NCBI GenBank assembly: GCA_023415205.1
Contig: JAEZLR010000021.1
Span: 1 to 12,013, forward strand
Reading direction: 5' to 3'
Source: Bacillota bacterium
GTDB lineage: Bacteria; Bacillota; Clostridia; DSM-8532
DNA length: 12,013 nt
The notes under the pieces were generated by a model that did not search any database, was not told where the DNA came from, and saw only the letters and a list, made by a program, of their open reading frames with translations. The position numbers and the translations under genes are program-made. This document shows, in pieces, positions 1 to 7,367 of this stretch (positions are counted from its first letter, which is position 1; each line of letters begins with the position of its first letter).

Positions 1-289
1 GAGTACAGGGATAGCATTCGCCACAAACCACCTGGGGCTGAATGGTCACCTTATCGCCTATTTCAAAGTTACTCACACCGGAGCCAACCTTGGTCACCAC
101 GGCAGAAACCTCGTGGCCTTGTACAACAGGGTAGGGGGTATAGGGGTGTTTGCCGTGCCAAACATGGATATCAGAACCGCAGACACCAATATTCTGCATT
201 TTTACTTCTATCTGTCCAGGGCCGACTTCCGGAACAGGCACTTCCTGGTATTCAATGACACCGGGTGACGGCATAATCGCTTGTTTCAT
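1..289 (-). CDS. Zinc-dependent medium-chain alcohol/polyol dehydrogenase, N-terminal part (runs off left edge)
   Basis: The first 96 codons of a medium-chain dehydrogenase/reductase are visible; the rest lies beyond the left edge. The GroES-like zinc domain is recognisable: GVCGSDIH (Cys37 is the expected catalytic zinc ligand), GHE at 58-60 (His59 and Glu60, zinc and active site) and the start of the structural zinc lobe, CGECYPC (Cys89, Cys92, Cys95). The family, which includes sorbitol, threonine 3- and galactitol-type dehydrogenases, oxidises a secondary alcohol with NAD(P)+ in the cytoplasm. The Rossmann half is not in the window, so cofactor and substrate class cannot be judged. The ATG at 287-289 is preceded by AAAGGATT about 6-12 bases upstream. 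It lies 28 bases after the upstream FAD oxidoreductase gene, so it is very probably the last visible gene of the same operon, acting on a sugar or polyol intermediate. Confidence 0.9.
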   Translation of the reverse strand, partial: MKQAIMPSPGVIEYQEVPVPEVGPGQIEVKMQNIGVCGSDIHVWHGKHPYTPYPVVQGHEVSAVVTKVGSGVSNFEIGDKVTIQPQVVCGECYPCT

Positions 290-317
290 AGCTTACAATC
301 CTTTCTGATCCTTGCAA

Positions 318-1709
318 TCAATGCCTTTCTGTCGCGTCTGGCACTGGCTCGAGCTGAACACCATCCTTGCGGAGTAACTCACGTAGCGCCTGCACGTCTA
401 CCTCGCCCGGGTTGATGCCGGCCTTGACTGCCATAGCCGCACCGGTACCGGCACCCTGTGCCATTACCATTAGTGTCGGCATCACGCGTGCACTGCTCAT
501 TGCAACAGCGTCCATACTTGCACAGCGACCGCTGAACATCAGGTTAGAAATATTCCTCGAACAGGTCATGCCATAGGGCAGACCATACGGGCGCACCTTC
601 TTGACAATGGTGCTGTTTCCGCTGCCTTCGTGGATGTCAATGATATACCCACCGAGGCCAACACTGTCATTGGGGATGCTACCAGTGACAAGATCTTGCT
701 CAGTTAGCGTTCTAATGCCTTCAAAACAGCGGGACTCACGGACACCGATGAAGGGATATATCTGTGTAATATAGCAATTTTCAAACCCAGGTACATACTT
801 ACGCAATACATCGACGAGGGCATAGTTTTGCAGATGACCCTCGATTTCAGCACGCGTCAGGTCGAAAACGTCGCTGCCGTCAATACCAAGATGGCGTGTA
901 CAGTTGATATGTACCTGGCCAGGGATAATACTCTGGATATAGATCATCGTATCGCGGTTGATTGGTAGGATGCCGTCCTGTTTGAGTTGCAAGAACAATT
1001 TGCGCAGACCGACCATGACATGATGGATGGGGTTGGAGCGGAAATAGGACGCATCAAAGCCAGGGTAAACCTCTACAGTGGGCGAAAGCTCCATCTGCTC
1101 GGGGTGCTCTTCAACGAAACGGATCGTCTTGTCAGTATCAACACCCCCCAGCGTGCACATCAGCGTGGGCGGCTGAAGAACCCCAGTGTCCTTCTGACCT
1201 TTGCTGAAGCGCGCGCCTGACATATAGCCGACGTCACCATCTCCGGTTGCATCAATAAAAATCTTAGCCTTAACAAATATCCGGTAACCCTTGCCGAACA
1301 ACGTGACGGAGAGCAGCTTGCCGTTTTCCATGTCGGTATCAATGATTTCTGTATGCAACAAGATGTCTACGCCCGCTTCGCGACATTTTTCAAAGGCCAC
1401 TATTTTGAAAATTTCGTGGTCAATCATAGTCACCGAGTTATGCATCGGGCACCAGTAGTGCTTTGTAGCCGCATTTTTCTTTGCCAACTCGTCTACAAAC
1501 TCCTGGGCGATGCCCTGAATGATCCGATTGCCGTCCTTATCCAGATAGCCCAGCAATGGGAGGCCGATGGTCAGGTTGCCTCCCAGATAGCCGTTCTTTT
1601 CCACGAGAAGCACCTTCGCACCATGACGTGCTGCGGAAATGGCTGCGGGAAGGCCACCGGGGCCACCGCCAACAACGACAACGTCGTATTCTTTCTTCAG
1701 TATTTTCAT
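318..1709 (-). CDS. FAD-dependent oxidoreductase B (FAD_oxidored, PF12831-like)
   Basis: A 463-residue soluble flavoprotein with no signal peptide. An N-terminal Rossmann fold holds the dinucleotide motif GGGPGG (14-19), ending in VEK with Glu37 as the expected adenosine-ribose ligand. ATGDGD at 154-159 is the second FAD-binding motif typical of GR2-type flavoproteins. RESR (324-327) and the C-terminal SGRC...SSARVM block (393-410) are shared with the other FAD enzyme of this operon (RESR, AGRN, TSTRVM), so the two are paralogues. Length is usual for the core family without extra domains. The ATG at 1709 has GAAAGGG at a suitable distance. The gene lies 45 bases after the sulfatase and 28 bases before the dehydrogenase, which fits one operon. 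Family members are poorly characterised; oxidation of a sugar or polyol hydroxyl in the cytoplasm is an inference from the neighbours, not something the motifs prove. Confidence 0.9.
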   Translation of the reverse strand: MKILKKEYDVVVVGGGPGGLPAAISAARHGAKVLLVEKNGYLGGNLTIGLPLLGYLDKDGNRIIQGIAQEFVDELAKKNAATKHYWCPMHNSVTMIDHEIFKIVAFEKCREAGVDILLHTEIIDTDMENGKLLSVTLFGKGYRIFVKAKIFIDATGDGDVGYMSGARFSKGQKDTGVLQPPTLMCTLGGVDTDKTIRFVEEHPEQMELSPTVEVYPGFDASYFRSNPIHHVMVGLRKLFLQLKQDGILPINRDTMIYIQSIIPGQVHINCTRHLGIDGSDVFDLTRAEIEGHLQNYALVDVLRKYVPGFENCYITQIYPFIGVRESRCFEGIRTLTEQDLVTGSIPNDSVGLGGYIIDIHEGSGNSTIVKKVRPYGLPYGMTCSRNISNLMFSGRCASMDAVAMSSARVMPTLMVMAQGAGTGAAMAVKAGINPGEVDVQALRELLRKDGVQLEPVPDATERH

Positions 1710-1732
1710 AGTCTACACCCTTTCAATCGTTC

Positions 1733-1746
1733 AATGCAGCTGCATT
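1733..1746. repeat. Perfect 14-bp palindrome between sulfatase and FAD oxidoreductase B
   Basis: AATGCAGCTGCATT reads identically on both strands. It sits in the 45-base gap between the sulfatase stop and the next start codon, just upstream of the ribosome binding site. It could be a short RNA hairpin (5-bp stem, 4-base loop) or a protein site; there is no T-tract, so it is not a terminator. Role unknown. Confidence 0.4.
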
Positions 1747-1754
1747 CCATTGGT

Positions 1755-3233
1755 TTAGAAGACCGCTTTTTTACCAAGCACTATGTCTTCATTAATCATA
1801 ATAGCGTGGCTAAAGCACTTCTGATAGTATTCAAACACCAGATCCTTATAATCGGGGTTTCCCCACAGGTTATCAAACTCATTGGGGTCGGTTTCAAGAT
1901 CATAGAATTCACTGATAGGATCGTTATGATGAACAATCATCTTATAGCGGCCGTCAAAATACATCGTAGCATAGACTTCATTGGAGGCCAATGCTGGGTA
2001 GTAGTACTCGGCGTAGACAGCATCCTTATGATAATCTGGATCTGATTTACCCAAGAGAATGTTTGCAAAGCTCTTTGCCTGCATGTATTGTGGCACCGGC
2101 AGCCCGATGAGGTCGAGAATGGTCGGTGCTACATCTGCCAGCTCAACAAGGGCATTGGCGCGGAGACCTTCCTTGATGAGCCCGGGACATGAGAAGATCA
2201 GCGGTACATGAACGATGCACTCATAGAACAGGCCGCCCTTCCAGTATAGGCCGTGGTCTCCGAGCATTTCTCCATGGTCACTCATAACCATAATAATGGT
2301 GTTCTCCCGCAAGCCTTTATCCTCCAGATAGTCGATCAGGCGGCCGAGCTGATAGTCAAGATGCTCAATAAGAGCGTAGTACTCAAGGGTGTTCTCGCGT
2401 TTCTCTTCTTCGGTGACGTTGATTCCAGGGACGAGCATGCGGCTCTGAGAACCATTGAGATAGGATTCGAGCTGAAACGCTGGCTTATTGTCAAGCTCGC
2501 CTTCCTTCCACAGTGGCAGGGGCATATCTTCAAGCTTCAGGCGCTCTTTATACTCGACTGGTGGATCGAAGGGAGGGTGTGGTGCATATGGGTTTATGCT
2601 GATACACCACGGACGATCCTTTTCTTCTGCGACGCTCTGCTCAATGAACTCGATACCTTTCTCAATACACCAAGTGCTCTGATGATACTCGTCCGGCATG
2701 CCAACTATGCGTGACGGAATAGGGTAGTTACCCTTTGGAGGCCAACTGTCCATGAGAGGTGCCTTGTACATGCTATGCCAGTCAACACCCTTTTCCACAA
2801 GCCAGTCTTGGTAGTTGTTAACACCAGGCTCCCAAAGGTCATAACCGTTGGGGCTCCATTGGAAAAAGCTGTAGCCGTCATCTGTACGATTCTCCTGACG
2901 ATCCTTTGCGCTCATTGCGGTCAGATGGAGCTTTCCGGTCAAGCCGCATACATAGCCATTGTCACGAAACATCTTGGTAACAAGGGTCTCATCCTTAGAG
3001 AAGTTAATATTTCCATTGACGCTGGAGCGACACGACTTGGGATAGCGACCGGTCAGGAAGCTTGCACGGCTAGGGGTGCAGACGGGGCTCTGTGAATACG
3101 CTCGTTCAAAGGTAGTGCCCGTTGCCATGAGGCGGTCAAAGTTCGGGGTGTTTATATGGGAATTGCCGTGACCGCTAATCGCATCATAACGAAGCTGGTC
3201 TGCGCAAAACCAGACAATATTGTAATTCTTCAT
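1755..3233 (-). CDS. Type I (formylglycine) sulfatase, cytoplasmic
   Basis: A 492-residue alkaline-phosphatase-superfamily sulfatase that would hydrolyse a sulfate ester. The N-terminus NIVWFCADQ supplies the metal ligand Asp12. CTPSR at 52-56 is the C-x-P-S-R signature whose Cys52 must be converted to formylglycine. GKLHL (Lys101, His103), PHPP (His219), SDHG (Asp319, His320) and WKGG (Lys332) match the remaining sulfate- and calcium-binding positions, so it should be active. There is no signal peptide or lipobox, so it should act inside the cell on an imported substrate. I chose the ATG at 3233 because family proteins begin just before NIV and AAAGGA lies upstream, with a long 15-base spacing. 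ATG at 3248 has no usable spacing and TTG at 3266 no clear site. It follows the permeases by 117 bases and precedes oxidoreductase B. A phosphonate monoester hydrolase is the main alternative. The maturase for the Cys-type site is not in the window. Confidence 0.92.
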   Translation of the reverse strand: MKNYNIVWFCADQLRYDAISGHGNSHINTPNFDRLMATGTTFERAYSQSPVCTPSRASFLTGRYPKSCRSSVNGNINFSKDETLVTKMFRDNGYVCGLTGKLHLTAMSAKDRQENRTDDGYSFFQWSPNGYDLWEPGVNNYQDWLVEKGVDWHSMYKAPLMDSWPPKGNYPIPSRIVGMPDEYHQSTWCIEKGIEFIEQSVAEEKDRPWCISINPYAPHPPFDPPVEYKERLKLEDMPLPLWKEGELDNKPAFQLESYLNGSQSRMLVPGINVTEEEKRENTLEYYALIEHLDYQLGRLIDYLEDKGLRENTIIMVMSDHGEMLGDHGLYWKGGLFYECIVHVPLIFSCPGLIKEGLRANALVELADVAPTILDLIGLPVPQYMQAKSFANILLGKSDPDYHKDAVYAEYYYPALASNEVYATMYFDGRYKMIVHHNDPISEFYDLETDPNEFDNLWGNPDYKDLVFEYYQKCFSHAIMINEDIVLGKKAVF

Positions 3234-3350
3234 AATATATGTATCCATTCCTTTCGCTTCTTTCAAAGCACAAACATATCTATTAGTCTTTTATCCATGA
3301 AGCTTGGTTTCAGACCTATAAAAAAACACTAACTGCAAATGTGAAAAGTC

Positions 3351-4214
3351 TCACTTCATACCACTCATGGACAAGGAAGCCATGAATTTTTTCTGGCACA
3401 TGTAGAAGACTGCAATAATGGGAGCCGAAGCAAACGTAGCTGCCGCCATGACCAGTTCCCATCTCATACCATCCTCGTTGGATAACAGCGTCATGCCCAC
3501 CGGTAGAGGGAATTTGTCAATGGATGAAAGAAGAACTAGTGGAAGCAGGTAATTATTCCAGCTCTGTAGGAAAGTGAAAATGACCAGTGTGGAGATGGAT
3601 GAGATGGCCATGGGTATCATTAGACGCAGGAAGATGTAGGGTTGGCTGGTACCGTCCAACTTGCCAGCCTGAATTAATTCGTTGGGTACGGTTAGAAAAT
3701 ACTGACGCATCAAGAAGGTGCCGAATGCACCGCAATAGCCGAACATTGGGCTAAGAATCAAACCAAAATGGCTGTCTGCCAGTTGGAGCTTGGCCAATGT
3801 CGAATACAGGGGGATTATGGTAACCTCAATAGGCATCATCATCCCACACAGGATAACCATAAAGAGAACATTGCTACCTTTGAACTTAATCTTAGCAAAG
3901 GCATAGCCTGCCAGGCAACTAAAGAGGACAACGCCCACTGTGGTCAGCACAGAGGTATACAGGCTGTTCCATAGGTATTTCAGAAACGGCCGTTCTGTCA
4001 GGATTTCAATGTAGTTGTCCAGGGTCCAAGGATTGGGCACCCACTGGGGTGGAAATTTGGTGACGTTCATCGGCGTCTTGAACGACGTCGTTAGCATCCA
4101 GTACATCGGGAAGAGCATGAATACGGCAATTACACAACAAAGAATATACTTGCCTGTTTTTTTAACGGTATTAAGGCGTTTTGCCTGGGCGTTATCAATC
4201 TCCCTAATCCTCAT
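3351..4214 (-). CDS. ABC sugar transporter permease (MalG/CUT1 type)
   Basis: A 287-residue integral membrane protein with about six hydrophobic segments: near 22-43, 83-107, 115-140, 150-170, 198-228 and 253-275. The cytoplasmic EAA-type loop reads NELIQAGKLDGTS (178-190) followed by the LMIP segment, which is the contact site for the ATPase. With the MalF-like partner it would form the channel of a carbohydrate importer. The start codon lies inside the end of the upstream permease gene (11-base overlap) and is preceded by GAGGTGGG six bases away, so translation is probably coupled. No ATP-binding subunit is encoded nearby; CUT1 systems in Firmicutes often share an MsmX-type ATPase encoded elsewhere. 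Confidence 0.95.
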   Translation of the reverse strand: MRIREIDNAQAKRLNTVKKTGKYILCCVIAVFMLFPMYWMLTTSFKTPMNVTKFPPQWVPNPWTLDNYIEILTERPFLKYLWNSLYTSVLTTVGVVLFSCLAGYAFAKIKFKGSNVLFMVILCGMMMPIEVTIIPLYSTLAKLQLADSHFGLILSPMFGYCGAFGTFLMRQYFLTVPNELIQAGKLDGTSQPYIFLRLMIPMAISSISTLVIFTFLQSWNNYLLPLVLLSSIDKFPLPVGMTLLSNEDGMRWELVMAAATFASAPIIAVFYMCQKKFMASLSMSGMK

Positions 4215-5139
4215 GGTACACCCACCTCTTTCTCATCTTCCACTGTAGCAACGTCAACGCTACAATCAGTAAAAACAGAATCACGGACGCAGCGGAAGCA
4301 TAACCGAATTTATAATTTCTAAAGGCCATTTGGTAGATGTAGTACACCATAACGTAGGACGAGGTTCCTGGGCCACCATTTGTTAGAACTCTTATCTGAC
4401 CGAAAACCTTTAAGGAGTTGATGGTTGTCAAAATGAGTACGAGAAAAATGCTTGGGGCGATGTTGGGAACTGTGATAGAAAAGAACTGGCGTATCTTTCC
4501 TGCACCGTCAAGGTAGGCAGACTCTAAATATTCCTCGGGGACATCCAATAGCGCACCGATAAATATGATCATGTTCATGCCTATACCCTTGATTAAAGTG
4601 ACGAACACCGCAACGGGAATAGCTAAGTCTGCATTCATGAGCCAAGCAGGGCCTTGGATGCCTATTAATTTCAAAGTAGCGTTGATCAGCCCGTTGTCAG
4701 TCTGGAAGATATATTTCCAAAGGAGGCCCCATACAACAATTGAAATTACGACAGGTGTGAATACTGATGTTCTAAAGAATCCGCAGCCTTTGAAGCTGTC
4801 CTTTAAAAGGAATGCGAGTGCCAAGGAGAGGCACAAATTGAGTGGGAGAAGCAATACCGTAAACTCAAGTGTCTGCCAAAGCGTTGCTATAAACGTCTTG
4901 TCAGAAAACAGCTTGATATAGTTTTCAAAGCCGATAAAATCAACGGTACGGGTCATCATGTTTTTATCGGTTACGCTAAACGCGAAGGTCGCGATGACTG
5001 GTGCAACTGTGAAGATCAAGAAGCCTATGAACATTGGCATGATAAAGGCATAACCCCAAATGCTGTCACGATATTCCAGTGATCCTTTTCTGAGTAGGGG
5101 CTTACGAGCCTCCGACACAGAGCTTGTTACTTTCGTCAT
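4204..5139 (-). CDS. ABC sugar transporter permease (MalF/CUT1 type)
   Basis: A 311-residue permease with six predicted membrane segments, beginning at about residue 28 (WGYAFIMPMFIGF). The EAA loop EYLESAYLDGAGKIRQFF (203-220) and the following TVPNIAP are characteristic of the first CUT1 permease. An upstream ATG would give 21 extra residues, but it lies within the intercistronic hairpin. The ATG at 5139 is preceded by GAGG eight bases away, which decides the start. It overlaps the second permease by 11 bases and follows the binding-protein gene by 93 bases. It should form the heterodimeric channel with that partner in the cytoplasmic membrane and import a sugar or oligosaccharide. Confidence 0.95.
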   Translation of the reverse strand: MTKVTSSVSEARKPLLRKGSLEYRDSIWGYAFIMPMFIGFLIFTVAPVIATFAFSVTDKNMMTRTVDFIGFENYIKLFSDKTFIATLWQTLEFTVLLLPLNLCLSLALAFLLKDSFKGCGFFRTSVFTPVVISIVVWGLLWKYIFQTDNGLINATLKLIGIQGPAWLMNADLAIPVAVFVTLIKGIGMNMIIFIGALLDVPEEYLESAYLDGAGKIRQFFSITVPNIAPSIFLVLILTTINSLKVFGQIRVLTNGGPGTSSYVMVYYIYQMAFRNYKFGYASAASVILFLLIVALTLLQWKMRKRWVYHED

Positions 5140-5166
5140 GTTATTTACCTCGAAGTTTTCGCTGAC

Positions 5167-5193
5167 CCCAGAGATGGACGTGCCATCTCTGGG
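5167..5193 (-). promoter_or_regulatory. Intercistronic hairpin between binding-protein and permease genes
   Basis: Arms CCCAGAGATGG (5167-5177) and CCATCTCTGGG (5183-5193) are perfectly complementary, giving an 11-bp stem with a 5-base loop. Read in the transcribed direction it is followed by GTCAGCGAAAAC, not by a run of T, so it is unlikely to be a complete intrinsic terminator. Its position just after the binding-protein gene matches stem-loops known in sugar ABC operons that protect the upstream transcript or reduce downstream expression, so that binding protein exceeds permease. That role is inferred. Confidence 0.7.
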
Positions 5194-5232
5194 AAAACAC
5201 ATATTTTATCTCTTTGAGTTTTATGAGAAAGC

Positions 5233-6609
5233 TTATTTATTCAGATATTGCTCACAGGCCTCTTTCATCGCAGCTATACCCTCTTCGATACTGTATTGAC
5301 CAGACCATATCATTTCATAGTGCTGCTGTACAGTGGTGCACAGGAGGGTCCATTCATTGGTGCCTGTAAATCTTTTCAAACCGCGCTCTTCGACAGCGTC
5401 AACATAAGCAGCCTTTATGTTCTCAGCAGAGGGGTATCCTTCACCCAGATTTAGAATTTCATTAGACTGCATGACAGACTTTCGTGGGCTCATGAAGGCC
5501 GCGCACCATGCAAGCTGATTCTCGGGCATGGTCACGAAACGAATCATCTCTTCAGCCAATTGGGTGTGCTTACCATAGGCATTGGCGCACCAGAAGGCAT
5601 ATCCGGTGTACAAGCCGCCGTCAGTACCTGCATCACCGTAGGGAAGCGGAACGATATCCCATTCAAAGTCAACTTTACCATTGGCCATTTTTTTCATGTA
5701 CGAATAGGTTTCACGAGCCATTGCAATATTGCCGGACAAGAAATCAGTCTCATCCCCAGGTTTTGCATGGGCATTGTTCTTGAACATTGCATCAGAGACC
5801 ATCTGAGTGACCTTAAAGCCGGCTTCATTGTCAAGGGTGAACTTGGTGGAGTCGTCATTGACGATATTGGTGCCATAAGCAAGAAGAATATCTGCGAAGT
5901 TCTGAACGCCGTTGGCGGATTGACCGGCAGTCCAGAGACGGCTTCCAAGCTTGGTGGAGTCGTATTTATTGATCTGGGAGGCAAGCTTGAACATAGTCTC
6001 ATAGGTCCAAGTGCCATCTTTCCAGCATTCGTCCGGTGTCTTTACGCCAGCTTTTTCAAACAAGGTTTTGTTCCAGAAAATTGCACGGACACCGAAGGAT
6101 AAGGGTACACCATAGATACCGCCATCACCGACATAGTCGGTGGCCTCAAGAACACCTTCATAAAAATCCTTGATGTCCCATGCTGAATCAGCTTCAAGGG
6201 TATCACGCAGGTCAGCACACCATCCAGCGTTAATGTAGGTACCTTCTCTTGCGTCAGCAATCCAAAAGATATCCGGAGCTGTGCCCGCACCTAGCTGCGC
6301 AGAGAGCTTATCATAGTAGTCAGCCAGAGGAATTGTTTCAATCTTTACTGTGGTGTTGTTTGCTTCGCAAAAGGGAGCCAATGTTTCTGTGAAGGCTGCA
6401 GCCCGTGCTTCATCGCCCCACATGGAGATTCTCAGCTCAACTTTTTCAGCAGGGGTGTTGCTCGCAGGTCCGCCGCTGTTTGTAGGTTCACTGCTGTTAG
6501 CAGGAGTGTCTTGGCCAGAAGGCAGCGGTTCAGCACCCTTGTTGCAGGCGGTGAACAGGGTCAACACCATCATAAGTACAAGAATTAGGCTAATAATCTT
6601 TTTCGTCAT
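5233..6609 (-). CDS. ABC transporter sugar-binding lipoprotein (CUT1 extracellular solute-binding protein)
   Basis: A 458-residue extracellular solute-binding protein. The N-terminus MTKKII plus a hydrophobic stretch ends in LFTAC, a lipobox placing the lipidated Cys at 22. A Ser/Pro/Gly-rich linker follows (about 23-55), then the mature domain starting VELRISMWGD. The early segment LGAGTAPDIFWIADA and the later aromatic-rich stretches are typical of carbohydrate-binding family 1 proteins. It should sit on the outer face of the membrane and deliver a sugar to the two downstream permeases. The start at 6609 has GGGGAAAGGA immediately upstream. The gene is bracketed by an upstream hairpin (6653-6675) and a downstream one (5167-5193), which suggests separate control of its transcript level. 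Ligand specificity cannot be read from sequence; the sulfatase in the same operon suggests a sulfated glycan. Confidence 0.95.
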   Translation of the reverse strand: MTKKIISLILVLMMVLTLFTACNKGAEPLPSGQDTPANSSEPTNSGGPASNTPAEKVELRISMWGDEARAAAFTETLAPFCEANNTTVKIETIPLADYYDKLSAQLGAGTAPDIFWIADAREGTYINAGWCADLRDTLEADSAWDIKDFYEGVLEATDYVGDGGIYGVPLSFGVRAIFWNKTLFEKAGVKTPDECWKDGTWTYETMFKLASQINKYDSTKLGSRLWTAGQSANGVQNFADILLAYGTNIVNDDSTKFTLDNEAGFKVTQMVSDAMFKNNAHAKPGDETDFLSGNIAMARETYSYMKKMANGKVDFEWDIVPLPYGDAGTDGGLYTGYAFWCANAYGKHTQLAEEMIRFVTMPENQLAWCAAFMSPRKSVMQSNEILNLGEGYPSAENIKAAYVDAVEERGLKRFTGTNEWTLLCTTVQQHYEMIWSGQYSIEEGIAAMKEACEQYLNK

Positions 6610-6652
6610 TATTCCTTTCCCCTTTCAATATGTTGGTTTCTTTATTCATCAT

Positions 6653-6675
6653 CCCCGTGATCTCTTGTCACGAGG
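6653..6675 (-). promoter_or_regulatory. Intercistronic hairpin upstream of the binding-protein gene
   Basis: In the transcribed strand CCTCGTGA pairs with TCACGGGG across a 7-base loop (8 bp including one G-U pair). It lies just after the DUF624 stop codon, about 45 bases before the binding-protein start. No T-tract follows, so it is not a simple terminator. A processing or stability element is possible, pairing with the hairpin after the binding-protein gene to delimit that segment of mRNA. Confidence 0.45.
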
Positions 6676-6692
6676 ACGATTAATAACAGCTA

Positions 6693-7367
6693 TCATTCTT
6701 CATCAGAAGGAAGAATAAATCTTTTTATCCCGTAAAGTGAGAAATAAGTGCTGAAATAAAAAGGGATAGCAATGCCACAGGTTATAATAAGTGGAATCAG
6801 ATACAACCAGTAAAGGTACTGTAAGAAAAATAGCAACAAGACAATCAAACCACTACACGTACTGAATTTTAAATTTAAAAAGGCCAGTAAAAATGCATTC
6901 TTAAGCACTTGAGGCAAGGGTAGATCTACGCGCGCAAGCATTGTAAAAGCATACGGGACCATCAGTAGACCGATTATCGCCACAGCCGTCAATAATACGC
7001 CTGGAATGGCCGCTAAATACACCTGAGAGATACAATCAAAATAGAATGTAGCCCCATATATGGCCACAGACTCTAGGGTAATAAATGCCAGAAATACCCC
7101 CCATGCACGAAAGAAGTCTTTTTTTAGCATCTCCTTGTACAGGCCAAAAGTTTTCACTTTCTTGCCACGGATGAGATCAGTGCAGGCGGCATGTAACGCA
7201 CATAAGGCCACAGGGATAGTCACCACTGGCAAACAGTACAGTAAAAAGCACAGATTTGCCTTAATCAACGGGAACACATCCTGCCAAAGCCCGACATACA
7301 TGTTCTTCCAGCCAAACTGCAGAGGTGTATTTTGACTATCAGGTTGATCAGTATATTCGTACTTCAT
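6693..7367 (-). CDS. DUF624 (YesL-like) integral membrane protein
   Basis: A 224-residue protein with about five hydrophobic segments (near 34-62, 88-110, 116-145, 171-190 and 190-212) and an N-terminal tail with GWKNMYVGLWQDVFPLIKAN, characteristic of the DUF624 family. A Lys-rich loop with GLYKEMLKKDFFRAWG (75-90) is also typical. These proteins recur beside CUT1 sugar ABC systems and polysaccharide-use operons in Firmicutes; their function is not established, and a role assisting the transporter is only inferred. Start choice is uncertain: ATG at 7367 gives a 20-base overlap with the oxidoreductase gene, while GTG at 7379 would add four residues. Neither has a strong ribosome binding site, so translational coupling to the upstream gene is likely. 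Confidence 0.88.
   Translation of the reverse strand: MKYEYTDQPDSQNTPLQFGWKNMYVGLWQDVFPLIKANLCFLLYCLPVVTIPVALCALHAACTDLIRGKKVKTFGLYKEMLKKDFFRAWGVFLAFITLESVAIYGATFYFDCISQVYLAAIPGVLLTAVAIIGLLMVPYAFTMLARVDLPLPQVLKNAFLLAFLNLKFSTCSGLIVLLLFFLQYLYWLYLIPLIITCGIAIPFYFSTYFSLYGIKRFILPSDEE

Noticed and set aside
1353..2045. Long plus-strand open frame of 230 codons opposite oxidoreductase B and the sulfatase
   Set aside because: It spans two well-supported minus-strand genes and their gap, has no recognisable domain and is a shadow of their coding.
3288..3350. Terminator between the second permease and the sulfatase (run of seven T on the minus strand)
   Set aside because: Only a three- to four-base stem precedes the T run, so it is not a convincing terminator; the operon probably continues.
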